A stretch of DNA of 64,000 bases from Roseitalea sp. MMSF_3546 (GCF_030732865.1 NZ_JASHKB010000005.1:112864-176863), one strand, 5' to 3'; shown: positions 54,356 through 63,945, numbered from the stretch's first letter. Translations and numbers: made by a program. Notes: generated by a model from the letters alone, not told the origin.

Positions 54356-55573
54356 ATGGCAGTCACCGATACAGCCTCGGGCAGATCGGCAAGCGGCGGC
54401 GGCGACGCGCCGCCCAAGGTCGCGCTCTTGAACAATCCGCGCGTGCGCAGCTGGCTCTTCCAGGGCGTGCTCGCCGTCATCGTCGCCTATCTGGCCTATT
54501 CGGGCTGGATGAACATGAATGCCAACCTGCAGGCCGCCGGCGTCGCCTCGGGCTTCGGGTTCCTGGACGAGAACGCCGGCTTTTCGGTCGCCCAGTCGCT
54601 GATCGCCTACGACCAGGGCAGCTCGAGCTATGGCCGGGTCTATGTGGTGGGCGTGCTCAACACGCTGGTCGTTGCCTTTTTCGGCATCGTGCTTGCGACC
54701 GTCATCGGCTTCATCGTCGGCATCGCGCGGCTGTCCAACAACTGGATCGTCAGCCGGCTGGCGACCGGCTACGTCGAGTTCATGCGCAATCTGCCGCTGC
54801 TGCTGCAGATCTTCATCTGGTATTTCGGCGTGCTGCGCCTGTTGCCGCAACCGCGCGACAGCATCGATTTCGGGGCGCTGGGCCTTCTGAACAATCGCGG
54901 CTATTTCGCCCCCAAGCCGGTGTGGGGCGATGGCGCGGCGATCACGTTCTACGCGCTCGTCGCCGGCCTGGCGATCGCCTATGTGATCGGCCGATGGGCG
55001 CATCGCCGGCAGATGAAGACCGGCCAGCCCTTTCCGTCGTTTCTCGTCGGGCTTGCGGTGGTTGTCGGGCTGCCGCTGCTCGCCTTCTTGGCAACGGGCA
55101 GCCCGCTGAGCTGGGACATGCCCGAACTGGGTGCATTCCGGCCCTCAGGCGGCATGACCGTCATCCCCGAGTTCATCGCGCTTCTCGTGGCGCTTTCGAC
55201 CTACACCGCCGCGTTCATCGCCGAAATCGTGCGCGCCGGTATCCTGGGCGTCAGCAAGGGCCAGTCGGAGGCGGCCCATTCGCTCGGCCTGCGCCAGGGG
55301 CAGAATCTGCGCCTTGTCGTCATTCCGCAGGCGCTGCGGATCATCATTCCGCCGCTGACCAGCCAGTATCTCAATCTGACCAAGAATTCCTCGCTGGCCG
55401 TGGCCATTGCCTATCCGGAGCTGACCTCGGTGTTCGCCGGCACCGCGCTCAACCAGACCGGACAGGCGGTGGAGATCATCTCCATCACCATGCTGACCTA
55501 TCTGACGTTCTCGCTTCTGACCTCGGCCTTCATGAACTGGTACAATGCGCGCGTCGCGCTGGTGGAGCGCTGA
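54356..55573 (+). CDS. aapQ: General L-amino-acid ABC transporter, permease AapQ
   Basis: The 405-residue inner-membrane permease is of the His/Glu/Gln family, with about eight spans. Start block NNPRVRSWLFQGVLAVIVAY, conserved GVLNTLVVAFFGIVLATVIG and the EAA coupling loop SEAAHSLGLRQGQNLRLVVI are clear. It pairs with AapM; the two coding regions are separated by one base. Confidence 0.95.
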   Translation: MAVTDTASGRSASGGGDAPPKVALLNNPRVRSWLFQGVLAVIVAYLAYSGWMNMNANLQAAGVASGFGFLDENAGFSVAQSLIAYDQGSSSYGRVYVVGVLNTLVVAFFGIVLATVIGFIVGIARLSNNWIVSRLATGYVEFMRNLPLLLQIFIWYFGVLRLLPQPRDSIDFGALGLLNNRGYFAPKPVWGDGAAITFYALVAGLAIAYVIGRWAHRRQMKTGQPFPSFLVGLAVVVGLPLLAFLATGSPLSWDMPELGAFRPSGGMTVIPEFIALLVALSTYTAAFIAEIVRAGILGVSKGQSEAAHSLGLRQGQNLRLVVIPQALRIIIPPLTSQYLNLTKNSSLAVAIAYPELTSVFAGTALNQTGQAVEIISITMLTYLTFSLLTSAFMNWYNARVALVER

Positions 55574-55574
55574 G

Positions 55575-56915
55575 ATGAGCCACACTCCCATCGACCATGG
55601 CGATCTTGCCTATGTCCGCGATCAGATGCTGGCCGAGCAGCCGGCCCCGCGTGTCAGCCGCGGGGCGATCGGCTGGATGCGCGAGCACCTGTTCCAGTCG
55701 ATCCCGCAGACGATCCTCACCCTTGTCTGCCTGTATCTTCTGTACCTGATCATTCCGCCCATCGTTCAGTTCTTCCTGATCGATGCGGTGTGGACGGGCG
55801 AGGATCGCGCCGCCTGTGCGACCCAGGCGCAGGGCGGAACCCAGCCCGATGGCTGGTTCGGCGCGTGCTGGGCCTATGTGGGCGCCTACGCCAATCAGTT
55901 CATCTACGGCCGCTATCCGGACGCGGCGCAGTGGCGGGTGAACGTGACGGGCCTTTTGTTCTTCGGCGGGCTGACTCCGCTGCTCATCCCCGCCGCGCCG
56001 TTCAAGCGCCAGAACATCGTCTTCATGGTGCTGGTGTTTCCGTTGGCAGCGCTGATCCTGCTGACCGGCGGCGGCTTCGAGACCGGCGGGCTGTACCTGC
56101 CGCTCGCCGTCGTCGCGGTGCTGGCGCTGGCGGCCACCTACGCGCTTGCGCTGGGGTCGCGATCCGATCCGCGCCCCGGCCTGATCACGACGGCGACGAT
56201 CTTTGCCGGCCTGTTCGCGGTCGTCGCCCTGCTGGGCGTCGATTTCGGTCTCGAACGCGTGCAGACGGCGCAATGGGGCGGGCTGCTGGTCACATTGGTG
56301 ATCGCGGTCACCGGCATTGCCGCATCGCTGCCCATCGGCATCGCGCTGGCGCTCGGACGGCGTTCGCACATGCCCATCGTCCGCTTCGTGTGCGTGGTCT
56401 TCATCGAGTTCTGGCGCGGCGTGCCGCTGATCACCGTGCTTTTCATGTCCTCGGTGATGCTGCCGCTGTTCCTGCCCGAAGGCGTGACCTTCGACAAATT
56501 GCTGCGGGCGCTGGTCGGCGTGGCGCTGTTCGCATCGGCCTATATGGCCGAGGTCGTGCGCGGCGGGCTGCAGGCCCTGCCCAAGGGCCAGTATGAGGGC
56601 GCCATGGCCCTGGGGCTCAACTGGTCGCAGATGATGCGCATGATCATCCTGCCGCAGGCGCTCAAGATGGTGATCCCGGGGATCGTCAACACCTTCATCG
56701 GGCTGTTCAAGGACACCACGCTCGTGCTGATCATCGGCCTGTTCGACTTTCTGGGCCAGATCCAGTCGTCCTTCTCCGATCCGAGCTGGGCCTCGCCGGT
56801 GCAGTCGCTGACAGGCTATTTCTTTGCCTGCATCGTCTTCTTTCTGTTCTGCTTTGGCATGTCGCGCTATTCGATGTACATGGAAGAGCGGCTCGATACC
56901 GGCCGAAAGAGTTAG
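55575..56915 (+). CDS. aapM: General L-amino-acid ABC transporter, permease AapM
   Basis: A 446-residue permease homologous to AapQ. The EAA-type coupling loop [20 protein letters not shown] and [20 protein letters not shown] are diagnostic. It is about 60 residues longer than the roughly 384 in Rhizobium leguminosarum; the extra part lies in the central hydrophobic section ([20 protein letters not shown] and neighbours) and could supply two more spans. ATG 55575 begins one base after the aapQ stop codon. Confidence 0.95.
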   Translation: MSHTPIDHGDLAYVRDQMLAEQPAPRVSRGAIGWMREHLFQSIPQTILTLVCLYLLYLIIPPIVQFFLIDAVWTGEDRAACATQAQGGTQPDGWFGACWAYVGAYANQFIYGRYPDAAQWRVNVTGLLFFGGLTPLLIPAAPFKRQNIVFMVLVFPLAALILLTGGGFETGGLYLPLAVVAVLALAATYALALGSRSDPRPGLITTATIFAGLFAVVALLGVDFGLERVQTAQWGGLLVTLVIAVTGIAASLPIGIALALGRRSHMPIVRFVCVVFIEFWRGVPLITVLFMSSVMLPLFLPEGVTFDKLLRALVGVALFASAYMAEVVRGGLQALPKGQYEGAMALGLNWSQMMRMIILPQALKMVIPGIVNTFIGLFKDTTLVLIIGLFDFLGQIQSSFSDPSWASPVQSLTGYFFACIVFFLFCFGMSRYSMYMEERLDTGRKS

Positions 56916-56926
56916 GAGCCTACCGC

Positions 56927-57730
56927 ATGCTCACCGAAAACGTCCAACCGGCGGAAGAAATCCAGGCCGACCGTTCCAAGATGCACGTCTCGGACACCGA
57001 GGTCGCGGTCGAGATCATCGACATGCACAAATGGTTCGGCGACTTTCATGTCCTGCGCGACATCAATCTGAAGGTCATGGGCGGCGAGCGTATCGTCATT
57101 TGCGGCCCGTCGGGCTCGGGCAAGTCGACGCTGATCCGCTGCATCAACCGGCTCGAGGAGCACCAGAAGGGCAAGATCGTCGTCGACGGGATCGAACTGA
57201 CCAACGATCTCAAGAAGATCGACGAGATCCGCCGCGAGGTCGGCATGGTGTTCCAGCACTTCAACCTGTTTCCGCATCTGACGATCCTGGAAAACTGCAC
57301 GCTGGCGCCGATCTGGGTGCGCAAGATTCCCAAGAAGGAAGCCGACGAGCGCGCCATGCACTTCCTCGAGCGCGTCAAGATCCCCGAGCAGGCGCACAAA
57401 TATCCCGGCCAGCTCTCCGGCGGCCAGCAGCAGCGCGTGGCGATCGCGCGCTCGCTGTGCATGAACCCGCGCATCATGCTGTTCGACGAGCCGACCTCGG
57501 CGCTCGATCCGGAGATGATCAAGGAGGTGCTCGACACCATGGTCTCGCTCGCCGAGGAGGGCATGACCATGATGGTCGTCACCCATGAAATGGGCTTTGC
57601 CCGGCAGGTCGCCAACCGGGTGATCTTCATGGATCAGGGACAGATCGTCGAGCAGAACGAGCCCGAGCCGTTCTTCGACAATCCCCAGCACGAGCGCACC
57701 CGGCTGTTCCTCAGCCAGATCCTGCACTGA
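56927..57730 (+). CDS. aapP: General L-amino-acid ABC transporter, ATPase AapP
   Basis: The 267-residue ATPase shows Walker [11 protein letters not shown], signature LSGGQQQR, Walker [15 protein letters not shown] and the switch [10 protein letters not shown]. It follows aapM by 11 bp. It drives uptake through AapQM from AapJ-bound amino acids. Confidence 0.97.
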   Translation: MLTENVQPAEEIQADRSKMHVSDTEVAVEIIDMHKWFGDFHVLRDINLKVMGGERIVICGPSGSGKSTLIRCINRLEEHQKGKIVVDGIELTNDLKKIDEIRREVGMVFQHFNLFPHLTILENCTLAPIWVRKIPKKEADERAMHFLERVKIPEQAHKYPGQLSGGQQQRVAIARSLCMNPRIMLFDEPTSALDPEMIKEVLDTMVSLAEEGMTMMVVTHEMGFARQVANRVIFMDQGQIVEQNEPEPFFDNPQHERTRLFLSQILH

Positions 57731-57759
57731 CCGGGACGCGCCCGGGCGATGGGCGGGGC

Positions 57760-58458
57760 GTGCGCGGGCGGCGATTCGCCCTTGCGCTGGTGGCGCTTCT
57801 GCCGCTTGCCCTCGTCGCGGCGCTTGTCCTGGGAACGGTTCCGCTGCCGGCCCGCGCTCCCGGTGCCGGCAGCGCCGCGGATGGTGCGGCCCATCGCATC
57901 TTCGTCATTTCCAATGGCTTTCACTCGGCGATCGCGCTGCCGGCCGATGCGACCGTGACGCTCGACGGGGGCAGGCGGGGCAGCGTCGAAGCGGCGCTCG
58001 GGCTCGACATGACCGACTTTCCGGTCGATCCGGCGCAGGTCCGCTACTGGCAGTTCGGCTGGGGCTCGAAGGTCGCCTATACCAGCCTGCGGCGGGTGCG
58101 CGACCTGACCTTCGATATCGCCGCGCGGGCGCTGGCCTTCGACGTCGCGGTCATGCACGTGCAGCCGCTGGGACCGCTGTCGGCCGGGGAGGGCGTCTAT
58201 CCGGTCGACGTGTCGGCGGCACAACTCGCCGCGCTGGCCGCCGGCCTCGAGCGCAGCTTTGCCGCACACGAACCGTTGGCCGGCATCACCCAGGGTTTCG
58301 GCGACCGCTTCTACCCGGGCGCGGGCCGGTTTTCCCCGGTGATGAGCTGCAACACATGGACCGGCCGGCAATTGCGCCGCGCCGGCATTGGCGTGGGCCT
58401 GTGGACACCGTTCGCCGCGCAACTGGAACTGTCGCTGGCCCGCGTTCAGGCGCGGTAG
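57760..58458 (+). CDS. DUF2459 protein, membrane-anchored
   Basis: The 232-residue protein has an N-terminal membrane anchor (FALALVALLPLALVAALVLG) and a DUF2459 domain: HRIFVISNGFHSAIALPA, YWQFGWGSKVAYTSL and SCNTWTGRQLRRAGI. The Asn-Gly-Phe-His and the Cys-Asn-Thr stretch look like an active-site pair, but the family is of unknown function. The start is GTG at 57760. Its last 13 bp overlap the convergent monooxygenase gene. Confidence 0.8.
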   Translation: MRGRRFALALVALLPLALVAALVLGTVPLPARAPGAGSAADGAAHRIFVISNGFHSAIALPADATVTLDGGRRGSVEAALGLDMTDFPVDPAQVRYWQFGWGSKVAYTSLRRVRDLTFDIAARALAFDVAVMHVQPLGPLSAGEGVYPVDVSAAQLAALAAGLERSFAAHEPLAGITQGFGDRFYPGAGRFSPVMSCNTWTGRQLRRAGIGVGLWTPFAAQLELSLARVQAR

Positions 58459-59624
58459 CCGTAGAGCCAGTCGAGATCGCGGCGGAAGGCGGCGGGTGGG
58501 CCCATGCGGAAGGCGGCGTTGCGTGCCAGCCGGCCGATGCCGGCCTGGTGGTAGGTGAACCGGTTGAACGCGGTGCGCCGCGCAACGCGCTCGATGCGCG
58601 GCAGCCGCTGCTGGCGGAAGGCTGCGAAGGCGGCCTGCGGGTTGCCGTCATGGCGCTCGATGGCCTGGGCCAGCAGCCAGCCATCCTCGATGGCCATGGC
58701 CGCGCCCTGGGCGGCGAACGGCTCGATGCCGTGGGCGGCGTCGCCGATCAGGCCGATCCGCGCCGTATGCCAGGCCGCGTCGGGCGCCAGCGCGTAGAGC
58801 GGCCACAGTGTCCAGTCGGCACGCTCGGCAAGGCCGGCGACCGGGGTCTCGCCCAGGCGGGCGAACAGGGCATCGAGCGTGGCAAGATCGACGCTGTGCG
58901 ACCAGCCTTCGCCGCGGCCCGTGCCGCTGGTGACGGCGACCAGGTTGCGGGTGGCCGCGTTGCGCACCGGATAGGTGACCAGATGGGCGCGCGGGGCCAT
59001 CCAGGCGACGACCTTGTCGTCGGCGCGTTCGGCCGGCGCGGGCACCACTGCGCGCAGGGCGATGCGCCCGGTCGGTTCGGGCCGGGCGGCGCCGGGCACC
59101 GCGCTGCGCAAATTCGACCAGATTCCGTCGGCGGCGATGACGCACCGGGCCGACAAGGTCACGTGCGCCTCGCCGCGCGCGGCGGTCAGCTCGACGCGAT
59201 CGTCGTGCTCGGCGACCTTGACGATGCGGTGGCCCTGAAGCGGCTGGACGCGCACATCGGCGCGGGCCGCACTGTACAGAACGCCGTGGACGATGGCGCG
59301 ATGGGCGGTCAGATAGGGCGGTGCGTTCGCCTCGCCATTGACCGGCATTTCGAGCACGATCCGGCCGGAAACCGAGTCGCCCAGACATAATGCAGCGGGC
59401 CGGACCGCCCGCGCATTCAGCGCCCCGAGCACGCCAAGCTTGTCGAGGATGTGCGCGGCATTGGGCGGCACCTGCAGCCCGGCGCCGATCTCCGAGGGCT
59501 CGTCGAAGGCCTCGATCACGGTGACCTCGCGGCCGCGCGCGGCCAATGCCAGCGCGCATGTCAGCCCGGCAATGCCGGCGCCGACGATCGCCAAGTCGTG
59601 GTCGGTCCGTTCATGATCTGGCAT
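58446..59624 (-). CDS. FAD-dependent monooxygenase (UbiH/salicylate-hydroxylase type)
   Basis: The 392-residue flavoenzyme has the FAD-binding GAGIAGLTCALALAARG near the N-terminus, the NAD(P)H/FAD ADGIWSNLRSAV block and GLIGDAAHGIEPF near residue 290. It hydroxylates an aromatic or aromatic-like compound using O2 and NAD(P)H. The substrate cannot be read. The order monooxygenase, CHCC zinc finger, alpha/beta hydrolase, cysE, DUF3126 recurs in Rhizobiales genomes. Confidence 0.88.
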   Translation of the reverse strand: MPDHERTDHDLAIVGAGIAGLTCALALAARGREVTVIEAFDEPSEIGAGLQVPPNAAHILDKLGVLGALNARAVRPAALCLGDSVSGRIVLEMPVNGEANAPPYLTAHRAIVHGVLYSAARADVRVQPLQGHRIVKVAEHDDRVELTAARGEAHVTLSARCVIAADGIWSNLRSAVPGAARPEPTGRIALRAVVPAPAERADDKVVAWMAPRAHLVTYPVRNAATRNLVAVTSGTGRGEGWSHSVDLATLDALFARLGETPVAGLAERADWTLWPLYALAPDAAWHTARIGLIGDAAHGIEPFAAQGAAMAIEDGWLLAQAIERHDGNPQAAFAAFRQQRLPRIERVARRTAFNRFTYHQAGIGRLARNAAFRMGPPAAFRRDLDWLYGYRA

Positions 59625-59633
59625 GGGGCCGGG

Positions 59634-59885
59634 TCAGGCAGCCTGCGTGGAGGTGTCGTACACACAGCCCTCCGGCTCCGTCCTGTCCGGACCGAGCCGG
59701 GCGTCGAAGACATAAAGCGTCGAGCAATAGGGGCAGACGATTTCGGCGTCGTCGCCCATGTCCAGGAACACGTGGGGGTGGTCGTAGGGCGGGGTCGCGC
59801 CCACGCACATGAACTCCCTGACGCCGATCGCTATGCGGGCATGGCCTGCATCGTTGTGAAAATGGGGCGTTGTGCCACCGGCCAT
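59634..59885 (-). CDS. CHCC zinc-finger protein (NDUFS6-like)
   Basis: The 83-residue protein has Cys27, His36/His38, Cys51 and Cys54 (FMCVGATPP, YDHPHVF, VCPYCSTLYVF), the CHCC zinc-finger layout of the mitochondrial complex I subunit NDUFS6. In alphaproteobacteria it is an accessory subunit of complex I. With the NDUFS4-like gene 9 kb away, this is the second complex I accessory gene in the window. A long hairpin lies in its leader. Confidence 0.88.
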   Translation of the reverse strand: MAGGTTPHFHNDAGHARIAIGVREFMCVGATPPYDHPHVFLDMGDDAEIVCPYCSTLYVFDARLGPDRTEPEGCVYDTSTQAA

Positions 59886-59910
59886 CGTCCTACTCCGGGC
59901 ATTGGCTGTT

Positions 59911-59977
59911 GGTCCGATTCCGACATCGGTATCGCATCCTTACCACACACCGGTGCAAATGTCGGAATCGAAGGACC
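59911..59977. promoter_or_regulatory. Long imperfect hairpin upstream of the CHCC gene
   Basis: GGTCC-GATTCCGACAT (59911-59926) pairs with ATGTCGGAATC (59959-59969) and, across a 3-base bulge, GGACC (59973-59977). The inner CGGT (59927-59930) and ACCG (59949-59952) may continue the stem. There is no T-run on either side. It could be a leader RNA structure for the minus-strand gene or an extragenic palindrome. Confidence 0.6.
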
Positions 59978-60092
59978 GCGATTAACTCACTGATCGACGT
60001 GGACCTTCGGATTTGACACGCGATTTCGAGGGCGACATCGGCCCGGCTTGTGACGTCAGATCCGCTGCACCGGACGTCGGTGGGACACTATC

Positions 60093-60117
60093 GCCGCGCG
60101 GGCGGAATTGGTAGACG
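60093..60117 (+). other. 5' tRNA-Leu-like fragment
   Basis: The 17 bases GGCGGAATTGGTAGACG (60101-60117) are identical to the D-arm region of bacterial tRNA-Leu, and the preceding GCCGCGC could have been an acceptor strand. Past this the anticodon stem, variable arm, T-arm and acceptor 3' side are missing, so it is a broken remnant and not a working tRNA. Confidence 0.6.
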
Positions 60118-60172
60118 GTGCGGTGCAAAAAGATGCGCTTTCCGCTGCGCCAGGACGACGGACCCATTGTCG

Positions 60173-60949
60173 ATGCCCCGTTTCAGCCATGACCGATTGC
60201 AGCTTGCCTATGTCGACGAGGGCCGGCGCGACGCGCCGGCCGTGCTGCTGATCCACGGCTTTGCCTCCAACGGCCGGGTCAACTGGATCGAGCCGGGCTG
60301 GATGCAGGCGCTGACGGATGCCGGCTATCGCGCCATTGCCATCGACAATCGCGGCCATGGCGACAGCGACAAGCCGCACGAGCCGGACGCATATCGACCC
60401 CAGGTCATGGCGGCCGATGCCATTGCACTGCTGGACGCGCTGGGACTGAAGCGGGCCCATCTGTTCGGCTATTCCATGGGTGCGCGCATTGCCGCCTTCG
60501 CCGCGCTCGCCCATGCCGACCGGGTCGACCATCTGGTGTTCGGAGGGCTGGGGCTGGGCATGGTCGAGGGCGTGGGCGACTGGGATCCGATCGCCGACGC
60601 GCTGCTTGCGCCCTCGCTCGATGACGTCACCGATGCGCGCGGGCGCATGTTCCGCGCCTTTGCCGACAAGACCGGCAGCGACCGGCTGGCGCTGGCCGCC
60701 TGCATCACGGCTTCGCGCACGCCCCTGACGCCCGACCAGATGGGCGCCATCGCCGCGCCGACCCTGATCGGGGTCGGCACGAAGGACGATCTGGCGGGCC
60801 CGCCGCAGCCGCTTGCCGCGATGATGCCGAAGGCTGCCGCGCTGGATATCGAAAACCGCGATCACATGCTCGCCGTCGGCGACAAGACCTTCAAGCGCGC
60901 CGTGCTCGACTTTCTGGGCGATCGCCCCCAGGACCCGCCGAGAGCTTGA
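60173..60949 (+). CDS. Alpha/beta hydrolase
   Basis: The 258-residue protein has the fold's oxyanion block LLIHGFASN, nucleophile elbow LFGYSMGARIAA with the catalytic Ser, and C-terminal ENRDHMLAVGD with the likely catalytic His; the Asp lies in VGTKDDLAG. Substrate unknown. I chose ATG 60173 because the longer in-frame version would run through the tRNA-Leu remnant. cysE follows 73 bp downstream. Confidence 0.9.
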   Translation: MPRFSHDRLQLAYVDEGRRDAPAVLLIHGFASNGRVNWIEPGWMQALTDAGYRAIAIDNRGHGDSDKPHEPDAYRPQVMAADAIALLDALGLKRAHLFGYSMGARIAAFAALAHADRVDHLVFGGLGLGMVEGVGDWDPIADALLAPSLDDVTDARGRMFRAFADKTGSDRLALAACITASRTPLTPDQMGAIAAPTLIGVGTKDDLAGPPQPLAAMMPKAAALDIENRDHMLAVGDKTFKRAVLDFLGDRPQDPPRA

Positions 60950-61022
60950 CCTGCGAGCGGCCGGTTCCCAATTGGCGCCCGAGCGGATAACATCGCCGCG
61001 AAGTCGGTTTGGAGATGCATCG

Positions 61023-61838
61023 ATGGCCCAGCAGCACAGGCGCGCGCCAGCGCGCGACATCAACCCCGTCGACCCGATCTGGCACGCCGTGCGCGACGAC
61101 GCCAACAAGGCCGTCAAGGCCGAGCCGGCGATCGCGACCTTCCTGTTCGGTGCCGTTCTCAACCAGTCTTCGCTGGAGGAGGCGGTCGCCCATCGCATCG
61201 CCGCAAGGCTCGATCATCCCGACGTGCCCGCCGATCTGATCCGGCAGGCCTTCGGCGACATGATCGCGGCGGATGGCGGCTTTCGCGCGGCGGTGCGCAT
61301 CGACTTGCAGGCGGTGTTCGACCGCGATCCGGCGTGCAACCGCTTCCTGGAGCCGCTGCTCTACTTCAAGGGATTCCACGCCATCCAGACCCACAGGCTG
61401 GCGCACTGGCTGCACCGGCAGGGTCGCACCGATTTCGCGCTCTACCTGCAAAGCCGGTCGTCCTCGGTGTTCCAGACCGACATCAATCCGGCCGCGCGCA
61501 TAGGCAAGGGCATCTTCCTCGACCACGCCACCGGTCTGGTCGTCGGCGAGACGGCGGTGATCGGCGATGACGTGTCGATCCTGCATTCGGTGACCCTCGG
61601 CGGCACCGGCAAGGAGGGCGCCGACCGCCATCCCAAGATCGGCCATGGCGTGATGATCGGCGCCGGCGCCAAGATCCTGGGCAACATCAGGATCGGCCAC
61701 AGCTCGAAGATCGCCGCCGGCTCGGTGGTGCTGTCGGAGGTGCCGGCGTGCCGCACGGTCGCCGGCGTGCCGGCAAGGGTGGTGGGCGAATGCTCCTGCG
61801 CGGAGCCGTCCCGCGCCATGGACCAGACGCTGGACTGA
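61023..61838 (+). CDS. cysE: Serine O-acetyltransferase
   Basis: The 271-residue enzyme makes O-acetylserine, the acceptor for sulfide in cysteine synthesis. The N-terminal helical domain (NPVDPIWHAVRDDANKAVKA) is followed by a left-handed beta-helix with FQTDINPAARIGKGIFLDHA, TGLVVGETAVIGDDVSILHS and VTLGGTGKEGADRHPKIGHG. The active-site His residues of DHATGLV and HSVTLGG are present. The C-terminal tail that binds cysteine synthase ends in MDQTLD, without the usual terminal Ile, so complex formation with CysK is uncertain. Confidence 0.95.
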   Translation: MAQQHRRAPARDINPVDPIWHAVRDDANKAVKAEPAIATFLFGAVLNQSSLEEAVAHRIAARLDHPDVPADLIRQAFGDMIAADGGFRAAVRIDLQAVFDRDPACNRFLEPLLYFKGFHAIQTHRLAHWLHRQGRTDFALYLQSRSSSVFQTDINPAARIGKGIFLDHATGLVVGETAVIGDDVSILHSVTLGGTGKEGADRHPKIGHGVMIGAGAKILGNIRIGHSSKIAAGSVVLSEVPACRTVAGVPARVVGECSCAEPSRAMDQTLD

Positions 61839-61942
61839 CAATCTGCCATATGGGCGGGGCTTGCGCCGTCGGCCGAGCCGTGGTTTGGGCAGGCCGGCGT
61901 CGCCGGTCGACGCCCAACACGATCAACGACCCGGAGGACCCC

Positions 61943-62155
61943 GTGAAAGCCAGCGAACTCGAGCAGCTGACGGCCTATTTCCGCAGAACGTTCGGCAACT
62001 CCGCGCTCGCGGTGAAGGCCCGCCCCAAGCTCGCCGATTCGGCCGAACTGTATCTGGGCGAGGAGTTTCTGGGCATCATCTCGCGCATCGAGGACGAGGG
62101 CGAGGTGTCCTACGACCTGTCGATGTCCATCCTGGACATCGATCTGGAAGGCTGA
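61943..62155 (+). CDS. DUF3126 family protein
   Basis: The 70-residue product (VKASELEQLTAYFRRTFGNS, AELYLGEEFLGIISRIEDEG, SYDLSMSILDIDLEG) is a DUF3126 protein, a small conserved family next to cysE in Rhizobiales. The function is unknown. GTG 61943 is the start, with GGAGG at 61932-61936. Confidence 0.88.
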   Translation: MKASELEQLTAYFRRTFGNSALAVKARPKLADSAELYLGEEFLGIISRIEDEGEVSYDLSMSILDIDLEG

Positions 62156-62175
62156 CCGGGCGCGGCGCTCCGCCG

Positions 62176-62952
62176 TCAGTCGAGCCCGCGCACCCGCAGG
62201 CTCTCGACAAAGGCCTCCAGCTCGGGGCCGAAGCGCTCCCAGTCGGCGAGCAGCGGCATGGCAAAGCGCACCCGCGCCTCCAGCGTGTCGCCGAAGTAAA
62301 GATCGGTCTGGCAGGGCAGGAGCAGCGGTTCGCCGCCGGCGCCCGCGTCCTGGCAGCGGGCGATGAAGGCCGGCGGCGTGCCCGGCTCGTTCGTCGGCCC
62401 GAAGGCGAGCCATTCATCGACATAGCCCAGCGCAGGGTCGAGCGCAGCGCGCGCAAGACCGTCCGTGAAGGTCCATTCGACGCTGTCGTCGAGCGCCTTG
62501 AGATAGACCGGTGCGAACCGGTCGGCCATATCGAGGAAGGACTGGCGCTCGCTGATCGTGATCAGCACGATGCGTGTCGTTTCGGGATCGGTGTTCGAAA
62601 ACGCGTCGATGAGATCGGGGCGCAGCCCGCTGCGCTCGGGCCAGTGGAGTTTCAGGTCGAGGTGGCCCGCAATGCCCGCATCGCGCTGTTCGGGGCGGCG
62701 GATCATGTTGGCCGGCACGTGCAGCACATCCTCGCCGATGACGATGCGCAGCACCTCGTCCGACGTCGTGTGACCGGACAGGACCAGCCGGTTGCCGTAG
62801 AAATGGCCGGCCAGCAGCATGGCGACGGTCAGCGAGGCGAGCACGCACAGCAGCCAGAACACCCGCCAGACCACGCGCGGCAGGCCGGCCACGATCTCGT
62901 GGCCGGCGAGCGGGTCGTCGGCACCATGCGAAGCGTTGAACGAAGTCGCCAT
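62176..62952 (-). CDS. Hypothetical membrane-anchored protein
   Basis: The 258-residue product has a single N-terminal span (VFWLLCVLASLTVAMLLAGH, about residues 32-51) and a soluble domain beginning YGNRLVLSGHTTSDEVLRIV, with two cysteines (IARCQDAG, LLPCQTDLYF). I do not recognise a family. It likely faces the periplasm. Convergent with DUF3126 and divergent from the next gene. Confidence 0.75.
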   Translation of the reverse strand: MATSFNASHGADDPLAGHEIVAGLPRVVWRVFWLLCVLASLTVAMLLAGHFYGNRLVLSGHTTSDEVLRIVIGEDVLHVPANMIRRPEQRDAGIAGHLDLKLHWPERSGLRPDLIDAFSNTDPETTRIVLITISERQSFLDMADRFAPVYLKALDDSVEWTFTDGLARAALDPALGYVDEWLAFGPTNEPGTPPAFIARCQDAGAGGEPLLLPCQTDLYFGDTLEARVRFAMPLLADWERFGPELEAFVESLRVRGLD

Positions 62953-63050
62953 CTGCTCGCCCTGTGCGAATCCGGAACAACCCGGTGTGGCACCGGGCTT
63001 GCACCAGTCGAACCCGGCAGGGTTAATGAAAGGTTACCGCGGGGACGACG

Positions 63051-63353
63051 ATGCATGTTCTGGTGGCGATCGTTGCGGGTTTTTCGGTGGCGCTTGCCGC
63101 CTATCACTGGATGGCGGCCGTGCTCGACCGGTCGCCGGGTTTCGACAGGCAGACCGTGACCGGGCTCGGCGCCGCGGTCTCGGTACTCGGTTTCGCGCTT
63201 TGCGGGCCGGTGCTGGTGCTGCGCGCGGGCGGCGGCCGGGCCGGCCGGGGCGGCAGCGCGCTGCGGCTTGCCGCGCTCTGCCTGAGCCCGTTCTGGGCCG
63301 GGCTGATCGGCATCGTCGCGTTTTCGGCCGGCCGACTCGTTGCGATGGCGTGA
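63051..63353 (+). CDS. Hypothetical small membrane protein
   Basis: The 100-residue product has three hydrophobic stretches (about 3-20, 40-58 and 75-98) and a Gly/Arg-rich loop between the last two. No family is recognised. It begins with ATGCATGTTCTGG after a weak ribosome site GGGGAC and lies 41 bp before the carbonic anhydrase gene, possibly in one transcript. Confidence 0.65.
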   Translation: MHVLVAIVAGFSVALAAYHWMAAVLDRSPGFDRQTVTGLGAAVSVLGFALCGPVLVLRAGGGRAGRGGSALRLAALCLSPFWAGLIGIVAFSAGRLVAMA

Positions 63354-63394
63354 ATTGTCTGCCAAGGATCGGCGATCGGATCCGGAGGTGCCCC

Positions 63395-63925
63395 ATGTCG
63401 TATTTCGCCCTTGGCGATGTCGCCCCCGAAACGGTCGGCGCCGGCCCGGCCTTCGTCGCGCCCGACGCGCAGATCATCGGCCAGGTGCGGCTGGGCGAAG
63501 ACACCGGCATCTGGTTCGGCGCGGTGCTGCGCGGCGACACCGAGCCGATCGAGGTCGGCGCGCGGACCAATATCCAGGAGCACGGCGTGCTGCACACCGA
63601 TCCGGGCTATCCGCTGACGATCGGCGAGGGCTGCACGATCGGCCACCGCGCCATGGTGCATGGCTGCACGATCGGCGACAACAGCCTGATCGGTATCGGC
63701 GCGATCGTGCTCAACGGGGCGCGCATCGGCAGCAACTGCCTGGTCGGTGCCGGCGCGCTGGTTACCGAAGGCAAGGTCTTCGAGGACAACAGCCTGATCA
63801 TCGGCGCGCCGGCCCGCGCGGTGCGCACGCTCGACGAGGCCGGCATTGCCGGCCTGCGGCTGTCGGCGACGCACTATGTCCAGAACGCCCGACGCTTTGC
63901 GGCCGAGTATCGCCCGGCTCGCTGA
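63395..63925 (+). CDS. Gamma-class carbonic anhydrase family protein
   Basis: The 176-residue protein is a left-handed beta-helix of hexapeptide repeats. The zinc ligands and neighbours of the family are recognisable: IWFGAVLRGDTEPIEVGART, NIQEHGVLHTDPGYPLTIGE and GCTIGHRAMVHGCTIGDNSL give three His at the expected places. GGAGG precedes the ATG. Many family members have no carbonic anhydrase activity; the function is therefore open. Confidence 0.92.
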   Translation: MSYFALGDVAPETVGAGPAFVAPDAQIIGQVRLGEDTGIWFGAVLRGDTEPIEVGARTNIQEHGVLHTDPGYPLTIGEGCTIGHRAMVHGCTIGDNSLIGIGAIVLNGARIGSNCLVGAGALVTEGKVFEDNSLIIGAPARAVRTLDEAGIAGLRLSATHYVQNARRFAAEYRPAR

Positions 63926-63945
63926 GCGTCCCGCATCCCCGCAAC

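Noticed and set aside
60093..60180. A complete tRNA-Leu gene
   Set aside because: Only the 5' acceptor and D-arm sequence can be matched; no anticodon stem, T-arm or 3' acceptor strand follows.
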